Positions 1 through 9,300 of a DNA stretch of 64,000 nucleotides are shown piece after piece. The notes below the pieces were generated by a model. That model saw only the letters and a list, made by a program, of their open reading frames with translations, was not told the origin of the DNA and ran no database searches. Origin of the DNA: Chryseobacterium rhizoplanae (lineage in GTDB: Bacteria > Bacteroidota > Bacteroidia > Flavobacteriales > Weeksellaceae); assembly GCF_900182655.1 (NCBI RefSeq), contig NZ_FXTC01000006.1, forward strand, positions 279,364 to 343,363, in the 5' to 3' direction. The stretch's first letter is position 1, and each line of letters starts with the position of its first letter. The translations under genes were made by a program, and so were the position numbers.

Positions 1-82
1 TAATATTTTTCTTATTATTTTTGCAAGAGCAAAATAAAACTAGGAATAACAGCCAATAATTTTTATTTATCATAATTTAATT

Positions 83-757
83 TTAAAATAATATTCTATT
101 CCAAATTCCTCCACCTCCTGATGGAACCCAATCACCAGGATGTTGTTCTGTATTTTTTCCATCTTCAAAAGTATTCCATTTACCTTTTTCATTTGTTGTT
201 ACTCTTCCTGTTCTGCAAGCATGAATTACAACAGTAAATCCTTCATGGCTTTTTGCATTTTTCCAAAGTTCACTTCCTTGCATTAAGACATTATTTAAAG
301 CAGCACCAGAATTAATTGTTGTTTCTCCTTCATAAGTCTCATTATAAAATTCTTTAGGATTCTCATGTGCGAAGAGGTGAACTGTATTTGTAAACGGATC
401 ATCCTTATATCTACCACTATTTGCGATATCTATAATATCGTTATTATACGATGATTTTTTTAACAAAACAACTTCTAACCCTTCCAGCTCTCTACCATCA
501 ACAACTCTATTTTCAGAGAAATTATAATGTGACTGGTAAGCATATTTTTCACTTAATGGATCAGCATTAAAGAACCTCGCCATTCCGGCATCATAGTTCC
601 TCCATCTGTAAGAACGTAAGAACTCCATTTAGTGTCAATCTGATTTTCCTGTCCTTGTGTAGAGTATCTATAGCTTGGGGTTACTGTACCATTAATATTA
701 AAATCGCCACCGAACTCAAGTCCGAAAGGATAGTAATGGGCGGTTCTGTCTGTCTTT
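83..757 (-). pseudogene. Displaced, frameshifted RHS tip cassette (clan CD peptidase-like tip)
   Basis: The frame 628 to 83 encodes the end of the RHS-associated core (YDAGMARFF, DPLSEKY, NRVVDGRELEGLE) followed by a variable C-terminal tip. The same core continues upstream to about 757 in another frame (FGLEFGGD region) and closely matches the core of the full-length RHS gene at 3,700-3,860, so this is a displaced 3' cassette without its own start. An 8-bp tandem duplication at 608-623 puts core and tip out of frame, and the core frame then stops after about 20 codons. In the tip, H84/H88 (VHLFAHENP) and C138 (VVIHACRTG), numbered from the Met at 628, resemble the His...Cys dyad of clan CD (caspase/CHAT-like) peptidases. 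That assignment is motif-level inference. No immunity gene is visible in the 82 bases left of it. Confidence 0.7.
608..623. repeat. 8-bp tandem duplication (gtaagaac x2) breaking an RHS cassette
   Basis: The unit gtaagaac occurs at 608-615 and again at 616-623. The homologous position of the intact RHS gene (around 3,711-3,719) has one copy. The extra 8 bp shifts the reading frame between the RHS core and its tip. Confidence 0.85.
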
Positions 758-780
758 ATGTTTCCTATCTAGCCTCTATA

Positions 781-1134
781 TCATTTACAAACATACAACC
801 CCTTGACATTGTCAGAATAATATAATTTATAATCGGAAGGTAAAGTAAAATCATCTATTTGCATTAAATAAGTATTCCCATCATTTTGATGAGGAATAGT
901 AAATTCAGACATTACAATAACATATTTTTTGCCTTTGCAAATTTTCGCTCCACTATCACAAGTATCTTTTTTATAGGAAAAAAAATAATCGACTTTTCTC
1001 GTTTTTAAATTTTTAAATTTAAAAACATACGATTTTTCAAATTCAATGATTCTCTTTATTCTGATTTCAATTTTTTGTTGGCTATAAAGAAATGAATTTA
1101 AAATAAGTACTGGAATTAATGTAAAATTTTTCAT
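781..1134 (-). CDS. Small secreted protein, candidate immunity to the adjacent RHS tip
   Basis: This 117-residue protein has an apparent signal peptide (MKNFTLIPVLILNSFLYSQ, then QKIEI), so it is probably exported to the periplasm. I recognise no family. The rest is Lys/Ile-rich with three Cys (DTCDSG, KICKG and the C-terminal VCK). Its start lies 4 nt after the stop of the RHS tip cassette at 1,139-2,185, the usual place for a polymorphic-toxin immunity gene, and the tight coupling suggests co-translation. A periplasmic immunity protein would imply that its cognate tip acts in the periplasm. Both points are inference from position and the signal peptide. It could instead be an unrelated small secreted protein. 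Confidence 0.55.
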   Translation of the reverse strand: MKNFTLIPVLILNSFLYSQQKIEIRIKRIIEFEKSYVFKFKNLKTRKVDYFFSYKKDTCDSGAKICKGKKYVIVMSEFTIPHQNDGNTYLMQIDDFTLPSDYKLYYSDNVKGLYVCK

Positions 1135-1138
1135 TTTT

Positions 1139-2185
1139 TTAATTTCTTAATCTAATATCTTTTGCAGTTGCAACAGGAACCTTAGTAATGCTTGTCACGG
1201 TTTTTCTCTTATGCGGTTCCCCATTGCTTTTAATTAGTGGTTTTGTTTTTGTCACATTAATATAAGTTGTTACTGTTCCAAATTTGGTTCCTCCAATGGT
1301 CACATCCACAGAATCTATGGTTTGTGATACAGTATAATTATTATGAGTAGGATCTAATCTTTTTGCTGCATTATGTGCATTAAGGTATGGCTTTTCACTC
1401 AAATCTCCTCCAATTCCAAACCCAGGTGTTCCAGGATTATTTTTCCCTGCAATATAAGATTCAAGAATTTCATGTAACACCGTTCCTCCTTTTGGCCGTC
1501 CAGTAGTATTTTCAATTATCTCTGCTTGATTTGGATTCATAATTTGATTTGTTTGAACAATTCCATTGTCGTCTATTTCACTTCCACCAAAAGCCCCTCC
1601 TAAAATCGGAGTATTATCAACACTATTTGAACTTGTTGCATCTAAATTTACCATGACAGAAGAATCATTTGTTGCTTCTAACAATTTTAATTCAGCAGCT
1701 GTTGCTGTTGCACCGTTTTTAATACTTCCAGTAACTTTCCCTTTTGAATTCATTTGCAAATTAAGATTTCCCGCTTTTGCCTGCAGTTGCTCAAATGCTT
1801 TATCTTTGAGGTCTCCTGAAAGTATTACATCTTTGTTTTGCATACCATCTGGGTCAATAAATCTAATCGGATTATTATATGCGTAAGCGTAAATAGACCA
1901 GCGACGGGATATTTCCGCTAGTGGGTCAACACTACCCCATCTTCCAATATCAGGCATATACATCCTAGCTCCATAATCCTCCCATCCGGTTTCTCTTTGT
2001 TTTTCTTTACCATTATATGAATAAGCATAATTTGGAGATATTGAATTTGCAGTGCTCAGATCTCCGCCAAATTCTAATCCAAAGGGATAATAGTTTGTTG
2101 TCCTATCTATTTTCAGGTTACCGGAAGCATCTTTGTAATACGCTAATCTGATGTTTCCTACCTGATCGGTATAGTTTATTAAGAT
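1139..2185 (-). pseudogene. Orphan 5'-truncated RHS tip cassette with HExxE putative metallopeptidase toxin
   Basis: The open frame runs from just below an in-frame stop at 2,186-2,188 to 1,139 (348 codons). It starts abruptly inside the RHS core at NYTDQVGNIRLAYY and continues through YYPFGLEFGGD, MYMPDIGRWGSVDPLAE and FIDPDG before a unique tip. No credible start or signal peptide exists, so it is a displaced 3' cassette rather than a full gene; the first Met is at 1,963. In the tip, HEILE (residues 164-168 from that Met) within GGTVLHEILESYIAG looks like the zinc-binding helix of a zincin-type metallopeptidase, with H197 a possible third ligand. That is motif-level inference. The signal-peptide protein at 781-1134 follows after 4 nt. 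Such tips are thought to be a reservoir that can recombine onto the full-length RHS gene. Confidence 0.7.
2111..2175 (-). repeat. RHS core direct repeat (copy at 3850-3914)
   Basis: These 65 bp match 3,850-3,914 at all but one position (a at 2,120 versus t at 3,859). They encode the core segment NYTDQVGNIRLAYYKDASGN. Identity ends sharply at 2,175/2,176, marking the left breakpoint of the orphan cassette. The stretch could serve as a recombination point for tip exchange. Confidence 0.85.
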
Positions 2186-2248
2186 TTAGGGTACTGTTTC
2201 CAATACCCTAAAAAATTACTATCAAAATACTTAAATTTTAGGAGTGTC

Positions 2249-2980
2249 CTAGTCCCAACTTTTCCATTCAGAATTCTCATCTTCTCTCCATAGCCCCTTT
2301 TCAATACCTAATGATAAAATAGGCTCTAATGAACTATCAATTCCAAGTAAAGTTGCTATTGGGATTACTCTCAAATTATCTTTATCAACATCTTCTCCAT
2401 TTTGAGTAAATCCTTCCCATTCATTTTCTTCCCATCTTGTTATCTCAGTTATTTTTTCACCAAACAAAACCTGTACTTCGGTTACTATTTGTGAATCCTG
2501 GGGTACATCTAGGTTCCATTTAATTTTATCATCAAGCCACCTCCAGATAATATTATTTGCATTCCACTCTATTGACATATCTGGAATATCCAATGTATAA
2601 TGCTTATTATCAGGTAAAATTTGATATGCCCTAAAACCTTCAACTTTGTAATAGTCATAAACTCCAAGCATCATTAGTTTACTCCATGAATCATGAATTT
2701 GTTTAAGTCTAAATATCCCAAGCCCATTAACATCCAAAGAAAATTCATTAGTATTTATATCTTTACTTAGTTTGGGGACGATTGAATTAAAAATTCTTAA
2801 AATATCTTCATAAAGATAATTTTCATTGCCTGCTAATATTAATTCAAATTGTAGTTTTTCTAAATTCCCGATTGTATATGCAAATCTGGGATTTTCGCTT
2901 GTTTGCACTACTGTAATATGAAAGCCATCTCTTTCAATATTATTTTTAATTTTTTTGAAAAATTCCTCTTTATTATTCAT
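2249..2980 (-). CDS. DUF4262 domain protein, candidate immunity to the RHS HNH toxin
   Basis: This is a 243-residue soluble protein without signal peptide. Residues about 15-160 have the DUF4262 pattern: DGFHITVVQTSE followed by PRFAYTIGNLEKLQFELILAG, which is the family's H-x-V...P-x-F-A-Y-T-I-G signature. The C-terminal part is acidic (WEENEWEG, WREDENSEWKSWD). DUF4262 has no established biochemical activity; members often lie beside toxin tips and other mobile genes. Its start is 11 nt downstream of the stop of the RHS-HNH gene, so I infer it is the cytoplasmic immunity protein for that nuclease. The domain call is fairly firm; the immunity role is positional inference. Confidence 0.7.
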   Translation of the reverse strand: MNNKEEFFKKIKNNIERDGFHITVVQTSENPRFAYTIGNLEKLQFELILAGNENYLYEDILRIFNSIVPKLSKDINTNEFSLDVNGLGIFRLKQIHDSWSKLMMLGVYDYYKVEGFRAYQILPDNKHYTLDIPDMSIEWNANNIIWRWLDDKIKWNLDVPQDSQIVTEVQVLFGEKITEITRWEENEWEGFTQNGEDVDKDNLRVIPIATLLGIDSSLEPILSLGIEKGLWREDENSEWKSWD

Positions 2981-2991
2981 TTGTATATTTA

Positions 2992-5900
2992 TTATCTATG
3001 TAATTCTTTATGACAAGGTTTACATACTGCTGCACCATTACTCATATCTGTAGGTCCACCATCCGCATGTCGCTTTATATGATGAGCATCTACTTCTTCA
3101 ACAGTTTTTTTCTGACGACATTGTGGACATAGTCCATTTTGGTTATCCAACATCTTAGCCCTTTCATTTTTAGTCCAGACTCTCTTCTTATCTCTTTCAC
3201 CTGGAGGTACGCTACCTTTACCTTTAGGGGGTTTGGGTATTTCTGATAAAGCTTTGCTTTCTGCTTTCGCTTCTGCTTTAGCAGCAGCTTTCGCTTCTGC
3301 CTTCGCTTCCGCCTTTAATACTGCTGCAGCTGTTTTTACTTCTACTTTTGCTTGTGGAACTAGATTTAATGCCAGTAATTTCCAAGCCATAGTCTTGTCA
3401 GCAGGATTACCATCAAGATCACGCCCGGTAGCTATTGTATAAAGCTCTTCAGTGGGAGTTACTGTTTTAATGACTGCCATAAAGGCTTCACTATTGGCTT
3501 TCCCATGCTCTTCTTCCGCTCTTGCCTGAATGCCCCCTTTGGACTTCATATACATTCTGAAACGGAAATCATCGGGCTCCAGTCCTTCTAGTTCCACTGC
3601 ATCTACAACTCTGTTTCCACTGAAGGCATAAGTTGACCATGTATGATACTGCTCTGCCAAAGGATCTACATTAAAGAACCTTGCCATCCCTGCATCATAA
3701 TTCCTCCATCTGTAAGAACTCCATTTGGTATCAATCTGGTTTTCCTGTCCCTGCATAGAGTATCTATAGCTCGGAGTTAGTGTACCATTTATATTAAAAT
3801 CGCCACCAAACTCAAGTCCGAAAGGGTAGTAATGGTTGGTTCTGTCAATTTTCAGGTTTCCGGAAGCATCTTTGTAATACGCTAATCTGATGTTTCCTAC
3901 CTGATCGGTATAGTTGTAAATATACAGATTTTTAACAAAGTCATAATACCCTTCTGCAGTAGGAACAAAGCTTAATATATCATCAGTATACTGAAATCCA
4001 TCCAGATAATCAGTTTTGCTGACGGCTTCCGTCTGTCCTCTGCCTGTTCCATAGGTATAGACTTTTCTCAGTTTGGCTCCGGCAGCATTATACAGGTATT
4101 TTGTATTGACATTGTAGGTCTCAAAATCATGAGTATTATATAATTTATTAAATTTTATATAGTTGGGAAGATTAAGATAATTATAGTCTATCTGGAGCAT
4201 CCCTCTATCCTCATGGGTAATCATATTTCCGTTGCCGTCATAAGGAATTGCGGTTGATACAGAAGCCGGATAGCCGGCATAGTTACTTGTAGCATCACTC
4301 ACCGTATTCACCCTGTTTCCGGTGTAAGTATAGGTGAGATCGTCAATCTGCTCTGCTCCAAAATTTTGCAACAATCTATTTCTTTTCAGACTTTGGATAT
4401 TACCATTTACATCATAGGTAAGACTTTCATTAAAATAGTTATTCTTTGGAAGGGCTGCATTAGGTTCGGAATAAATACCATTTTTTAGCCTTTCTAATCC
4501 ATCATACTGGTAATTATACCTTCTAAATGTTCCATTATCAGCACTTGACCAATCTATTTCTGCAATATTCCCATTGTATTTTCCGGTAGAAACCTCCGAA
4601 TAAACAGGATTATGGTATTTAAGCTCATAGGCAAAGAGTTTTCCGTTCAAGTTGGCGGGATCATTCACTTTCGTAATCCATCCTCGGATATTGTAAGTCT
4701 GGTCTATAGACTGTAAAGGAGTACCTGTAGTATTTCCTGTTTTTTTATTGGTAAGCTGTCCCAGATCATTGTATGTGTTTTCTACTAATAGTTCTTCTGT
4801 TAGACTGTTCACCTTATGATAGAGCTTCAGCAGTCTTTTCTGGTCGTCGTATACAAATCTCTCTTTGATTACCACTTCAGCATCTGCACTTCCTTTTTTG
4901 TGATAGGTGTAACTTTCATCCACAGCACCGGAGAAATCAAGCTTGAATTCCTTTTTAGTATAACCACCTAAATGGTTCCAGCTTTTCTCCGCCACCTTTC
5001 CACCTTTGGTGTTATAATAGAAATAGGTTTTCGTCCAGTTATCATCTTCTATGTTTTTTACATAAGATGCTGTTGGCAAACCTTGGGTATTGGCACCTCC
5101 ATTGAGAGCCTTATCTTCATTAACTACATATTGATCGAGGATTTTCGCCGGAGGGAATTCTTTAGTATCCCTTGGATAAGAATCATAGTAATTAACAGAA
5201 AGAAGCGTCTGAAAATTAGTAAAAAGAGTATTGGTATAATACACTACAATCCCATTTTTGCTAAAACCTACAGCAGTAGGGGTTTCGCTGATAACAAGAT
5301 TATTAATCTGTGCCTGTAGATCCGCCCGGCTTCCTCCGGAGATAAGTCCGGTGTAGGCAACACGACCAAAGGCATCATATTTGGTCAGCAGCCACTGCCC
5401 TTTATTTTTCAGATTCACATCCTGGGTAAGGATCGGACGGTCTGCTGCATCATACACCACAGATTCCCAATCGTCTCTTCCGGGAAGTCTTTTCTCCACC
5501 TGTCTGTTCAAACCATCATATCGATATTGGTAACAAAGGCTGTTTAGAATATCTGTGGTTACAACATTGTTATTCTGTTCAATTTTCTTTACCGCCAGAG
5601 CAGGAATTACAAATGCCTTTTGACCATATTCATTGTACACATAGTAGGTATCTATGTTTTGTGTTCCATCTGTTCTACGTACCAGTACAGTTTCCCCACG
5701 TCCGTTCTGAAACTGGATAACCGGAGTTCCGTCTTCATCGGTAACCGTATTTTTGTATAATATCCCCGCGGCATAAAATTCACTTCCCGGCACTATGGAT
5801 ACAGAAGAAACAGTTTTGTTATCTGTAGCTGTGGTTGTATTGGTGATAAATTTCTTTACCTCTGTTCCCAGATTTACTTCATATTTAAGCTTTTGGGTAT

Positions 5901-6330
5901 GTCCACCCGCCATTTTCCAGGGATCACCCGGCTGGGCCACTTGCTTCACCCTGTCTAAGGGAGAATTTTCAATCTCTTTTTCTGTATACGCATTGGTGAC
6001 ACCGTAATAAGAATTAACCGTGCTTTCATTGATAATCCCGGTATGGATTGCAGAATTAAGGGTATTGGCCGGAACTGGAAGAATATCCTTAACCTGTCTT
6101 CCAAACCCATCATAAATAATGGGGGTAACTAAATCTTTCCCTGTAGTGGTCGCTTTTACATTGACAATCTGTTTTGGTCGTCCTAATCCGTCAAAATAGG
6201 TAATGGTCTCAGTTTTCTTACTGCAATCACCGCTCAGACAGGTTTTGGATTGTATATAGTTTTCTGTGGTACTTTGTGCATAGGTCATCATGGCTGTAAA
6301 CAGCAGACCTAATAATTGCATTTTTTTCAT
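2992..6330 (-). CDS. Full-length RHS repeat protein with C-terminal HNH nuclease tip
   Basis: This 1112-residue secreted RHS/YD-repeat protein begins with a signal peptide (MKKMQLLGLLFTAMMTYAQ). Next comes the Bacteroidota RHS N-terminal region (DUF6443-like: TYFDGLGRPKQIV, IIYDGFGRQVKD), many YD-type repeats (YDGLNRQVEKRLPG, YDAFGRVAYTG), and the core (IYNYTDQVGNIR, YYPFGLEFGGD, YDAGMARFFNVDPLAE). The tip is alanine/lysine-rich (AEAKAEAKAAAK). It ends in an HNH/zinc module with CPQC, DAHHIKRHADGG and CKPCHKELH, which has the metal-binding and catalytic residues expected of an active DNase. It lies 6 nt after the 6,337-9,762 gene and is followed by DUF4262 after 11 nt. RHS shells encapsulate and deliver their tips to competitors. 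The secretion route is not shown here. Confidence 0.9.
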   Translation of the reverse strand: MKKMQLLGLLFTAMMTYAQSTTENYIQSKTCLSGDCSKKTETITYFDGLGRPKQIVNVKATTTGKDLVTPIIYDGFGRQVKDILPVPANTLNSAIHTGIINESTVNSYYGVTNAYTEKEIENSPLDRVKQVAQPGDPWKMAGGHTQKLKYEVNLGTEVKKFITNTTTATDNKTVSSVSIVPGSEFYAAGILYKNTVTDEDGTPVIQFQNGRGETVLVRRTDGTQNIDTYYVYNEYGQKAFVIPALAVKKIEQNNNVVTTDILNSLCYQYRYDGLNRQVEKRLPGRDDWESVVYDAADRPILTQDVNLKNKGQWLLTKYDAFGRVAYTGLISGGSRADLQAQINNLVISETPTAVGFSKNGIVVYYTNTLFTNFQTLLSVNYYDSYPRDTKEFPPAKILDQYVVNEDKALNGGANTQGLPTASYVKNIEDDNWTKTYFYYNTKGGKVAEKSWNHLGGYTKKEFKLDFSGAVDESYTYHKKGSADAEVVIKERFVYDDQKRLLKLYHKVNSLTEELLVENTYNDLGQLTNKKTGNTTGTPLQSIDQTYNIRGWITKVNDPANLNGKLFAYELKYHNPVYSEVSTGKYNGNIAEIDWSSADNGTFRRYNYQYDGLERLKNGIYSEPNAALPKNNYFNESLTYDVNGNIQSLKRNRLLQNFGAEQIDDLTYTYTGNRVNTVSDATSNYAGYPASVSTAIPYDGNGNMITHEDRGMLQIDYNYLNLPNYIKFNKLYNTHDFETYNVNTKYLYNAAGAKLRKVYTYGTGRGQTEAVSKTDYLDGFQYTDDILSFVPTAEGYYDFVKNLYIYNYTDQVGNIRLAYYKDASGNLKIDRTNHYYPFGLEFGGDFNINGTLTPSYRYSMQGQENQIDTKWSSYRWRNYDAGMARFFNVDPLAEQYHTWSTYAFSGNRVVDAVELEGLEPDDFRFRMYMKSKGGIQARAEEEHGKANSEAFMAVIKTVTPTEELYTIATGRDLDGNPADKTMAWKLLALNLVPQAKVEVKTAAAVLKAEAKAEAKAAAKAEAKAESKALSEIPKPPKGKGSVPPGERDKKRVWTKNERAKMLDNQNGLCPQCRQKKTVEEVDAHHIKRHADGGPTDMSNGAAVCKPCHKELHR

Positions 6331-6336
6331 TTGTGT

Positions 6337-9300
6337 TTACTGCTTATAATTATACTTAAATTCTTTAACGACCTTATAACTGTAGGTTCCGGCACTGTCT
6401 CTTTCCCTGATCTGAACCTGCTTCAAACGGTTGGCACTGTCATAGACATACAGCTCTCTTATTCCTGATGGGGGTGTAATGGTCGTTACTCCTACTAAAG
6501 GATCATAAGTATACTTGGTTGTCATTCCAACAGGCTGAAAAGCATCAAGAGCCAATAAGAGTTCAGCTTCTTTGGTTGGATCAGCTGCATCTTCATTGGA
6601 CTTGGTCACGATAGTAGTAATCATCCCTTCCACCTGGCTATACAATGCTCCTACAACTTTGGCAATCGGTCTGGTCTTATTGTATCCCCAAACAATGCTT
6701 ACTGGTGTCCCGTCTTTCTCCCTGTATTGAAGAATATTCCCCTTATCATCATATTTTTCATAGGTGACATCCTTAGAGGAAGTAGTAGGGCTCAGCGTAT
6801 CATAGGAATATTCAGATAGTGGAAGCACCAAATTTCCGGTAATTGCATGAGGTAGAGCGGTTGGATAAATAGTCTCTTCCCTTGAAGTTACTTTGGTGAT
6901 ATTATCTACTGTTTGTTGTGCTTTCGTTTCCAACGAAATACCCACCATATTTTTATCAATCATCAACTGATTGTTTTTCTCATGAGCGTACTGATATGTT
7001 TTTTCCGTTGTAGATAGATCTGGGAATATGATTTTTTCCGAAGTTATCTGGGTATGTTTAGGATTATTATAGAAATACTGGGTTTCTGTTTTCATCGCAT
7101 TTCCGTTCAGGTAATCTATTGTTTTCTGGGACTTCAGATATTCAAAATGGGAAATGTTTTTGTACTGCATAATGTCCAGGTTATCCAATTTATCTTCATA
7201 AGTAATAGGCCCTACCGGTTTACCAAAACAAACATCATTATAGGATTGAGTAGTATTTTGCGCTCCTGATGCTTGGCAATTCTTATAACCATCTAAAGCA
7301 TTATATCGGTGAGAATGATTGGCTGCACAATAGGTATACGAAATGGTTTTTACCACATCTTCTGCCGTACAGAGCTTTGTCTCATTCTTGGTAACAGGAT
7401 TATCATAATTTTTTCTAATAGAAAAGCCATCCACCTGATATTTTCTGTTGTTATCTTCTTCATAATTCATCTCTACACTTCGCAACAGATTACCTTCGGC
7501 ATCCAGATATTTAGTCAAAAGTTCGCGTCCATTTTTCCATCCAAAATTTGTCCAAACTGAGTTTCGGATATTATCTCCATGAAGTACTTTACCAAAATCA
7601 TCTGAACTAATAGAATAATTATGGATAATATTGGACTTCCCCTCTACAATTTCCTGTACCGTTTTATAGAATACATTGGGATGGGTAGCAAAGAGTTGGT
7701 TAATATTGGAAGAAGTCACCATTGTATAAGGAAATCTTTCTACACCTGTAGGAACAGATCCGCTTGGTAAGTTAGGGTTATTTGTGCTACAGGTTCTGGT
7801 ATAAAGAAGCTGCTCCTCAAATGCAGGAGTTCTTAACACCACGGCTTCTGTATATTGATCATTCAAATCACGGTAAATAAACTTTCTTGTATTGGCTACA
7901 CCATTTTCAGATGTATCTACAATCTTGGCGATTCTTAACCCGCCAATAGGGGCTTCTCTGTCTCCATACACCGCCTCTTTAGTGGTATAGCTCGCTGATG
8001 CAGTAGAACGGGTACAAACAAACAGCGTCCAAAGCTTAAGGGTTAAAGGCTCATCTTTCTGAACATGGGCAAAAACGCCTGCTCCATTATTGGTAGGAAA
8101 AGTAACCGAATTACCAGCACTGGTAACAATTCCGGTAGGGGTTTTAAAATATAATGGGACAGCCTGACCATTAGAATTTAACAATGAAACAATTGCTCTG
8201 TGTTTCCCCGTAACCTGCTCAGCAGGATCACATGAACTGTTAAATTGTGCACTTCCTCCCAAAGTGATGTCTTCTGTCCGAAGCGGAGTAAAAGCTACTG
8301 TATTTTCAACATGACCGTTAGTATCATCAGCGGTGGCTTTGATTTGAGTTCCAGTTCTTTCAGAGGGACTGAGCATTACATTTTTTTCTATTGCAGTATG
8401 GTTTTCGTAGAAAAACTCTGTTGATCCTTTAGTAGGATAAATAATCTTTTGAAGTATCCCAATAGCTGTATTTTGCGGAACAACAGACTGTGATGCCCCA
8501 TTATATGAACTCCACATAGATACCTTTTCTATATTAGGAACCAGATTGGTATTGGAGGTATTACCATTATAATATCCCCAGCTATCCCTGCTAAAGGCAA
8601 GTCTTTGAGGAAATACATCTGGTAAGTTGTACTGGAATCCATAGGTCGTGTTTAAAACACTGTCCACTACAGAAGTAAGAAACAGACGGTTATTTGCTGT
8701 AAGGTTGTAATTGAGAGTAACGTCATTAATAATACTACCATTAACCTTTTTGGTAACTTTCTGTAATCGTTTATAATCACCGCTACCTCCCGATTGTAGA
8801 TAATCAAAAATAATTTCTCCATAAGATGGATTGTTACTGTATATTCTTTTAATCTGTTTTCCAGCTACAGTCTGGTTATGGCTGATCAGTTCACTTACCT
8901 GAGGGTACCTTATAAATGCGGAATTCCCACAGCTTGATGTCATTGGACCCGCATTAGGTGATGTATAGGATAATGTTTGTGACTGACTCATAGTCGCAGT
9001 ATATCCGCCATCCACATTCTCAAAAAATACAACTTCTCCGCTGGATATGTCTTCAATTTTTGTCAGATACCACGCTGTGGTAGAAATTGATATCAGAGAA
9101 TGTCCGGCTCCAGCAGTACGGTTGGAAGTCGTCTCTTTGTCTGTAAAGTAATATTTGATTCCATTATCTACCGTTATGATAAAAGAATTCCCTCCACTTG
9201 TCCCCTCAATAACAACATCCTTTTGGGAATAAATCACAGAAATTCCTTTTTTGTCAAAAACAAATTTAATCTGCATTCCCCCAAAGCTGGCCATATACAA

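Noticed and set aside
17..34. Small hairpin ttttgc/gcaaaa near the left edge as a terminator
   Set aside because: Only 6 bp of stem and no T-tract on the minus strand.
1566..1886. 106-codon plus-strand frame opposite the RHS tip
   Set aside because: Lies wholly antisense to a conserved RHS core and tip; low-complexity hydrophobic translation with no family features.
3233..3442. Alanine-rich plus-strand frame over the RHS tip
   Set aside because: Mirror of the Ala/Lys/Glu repeat codons on the opposite strand, not a separate gene.
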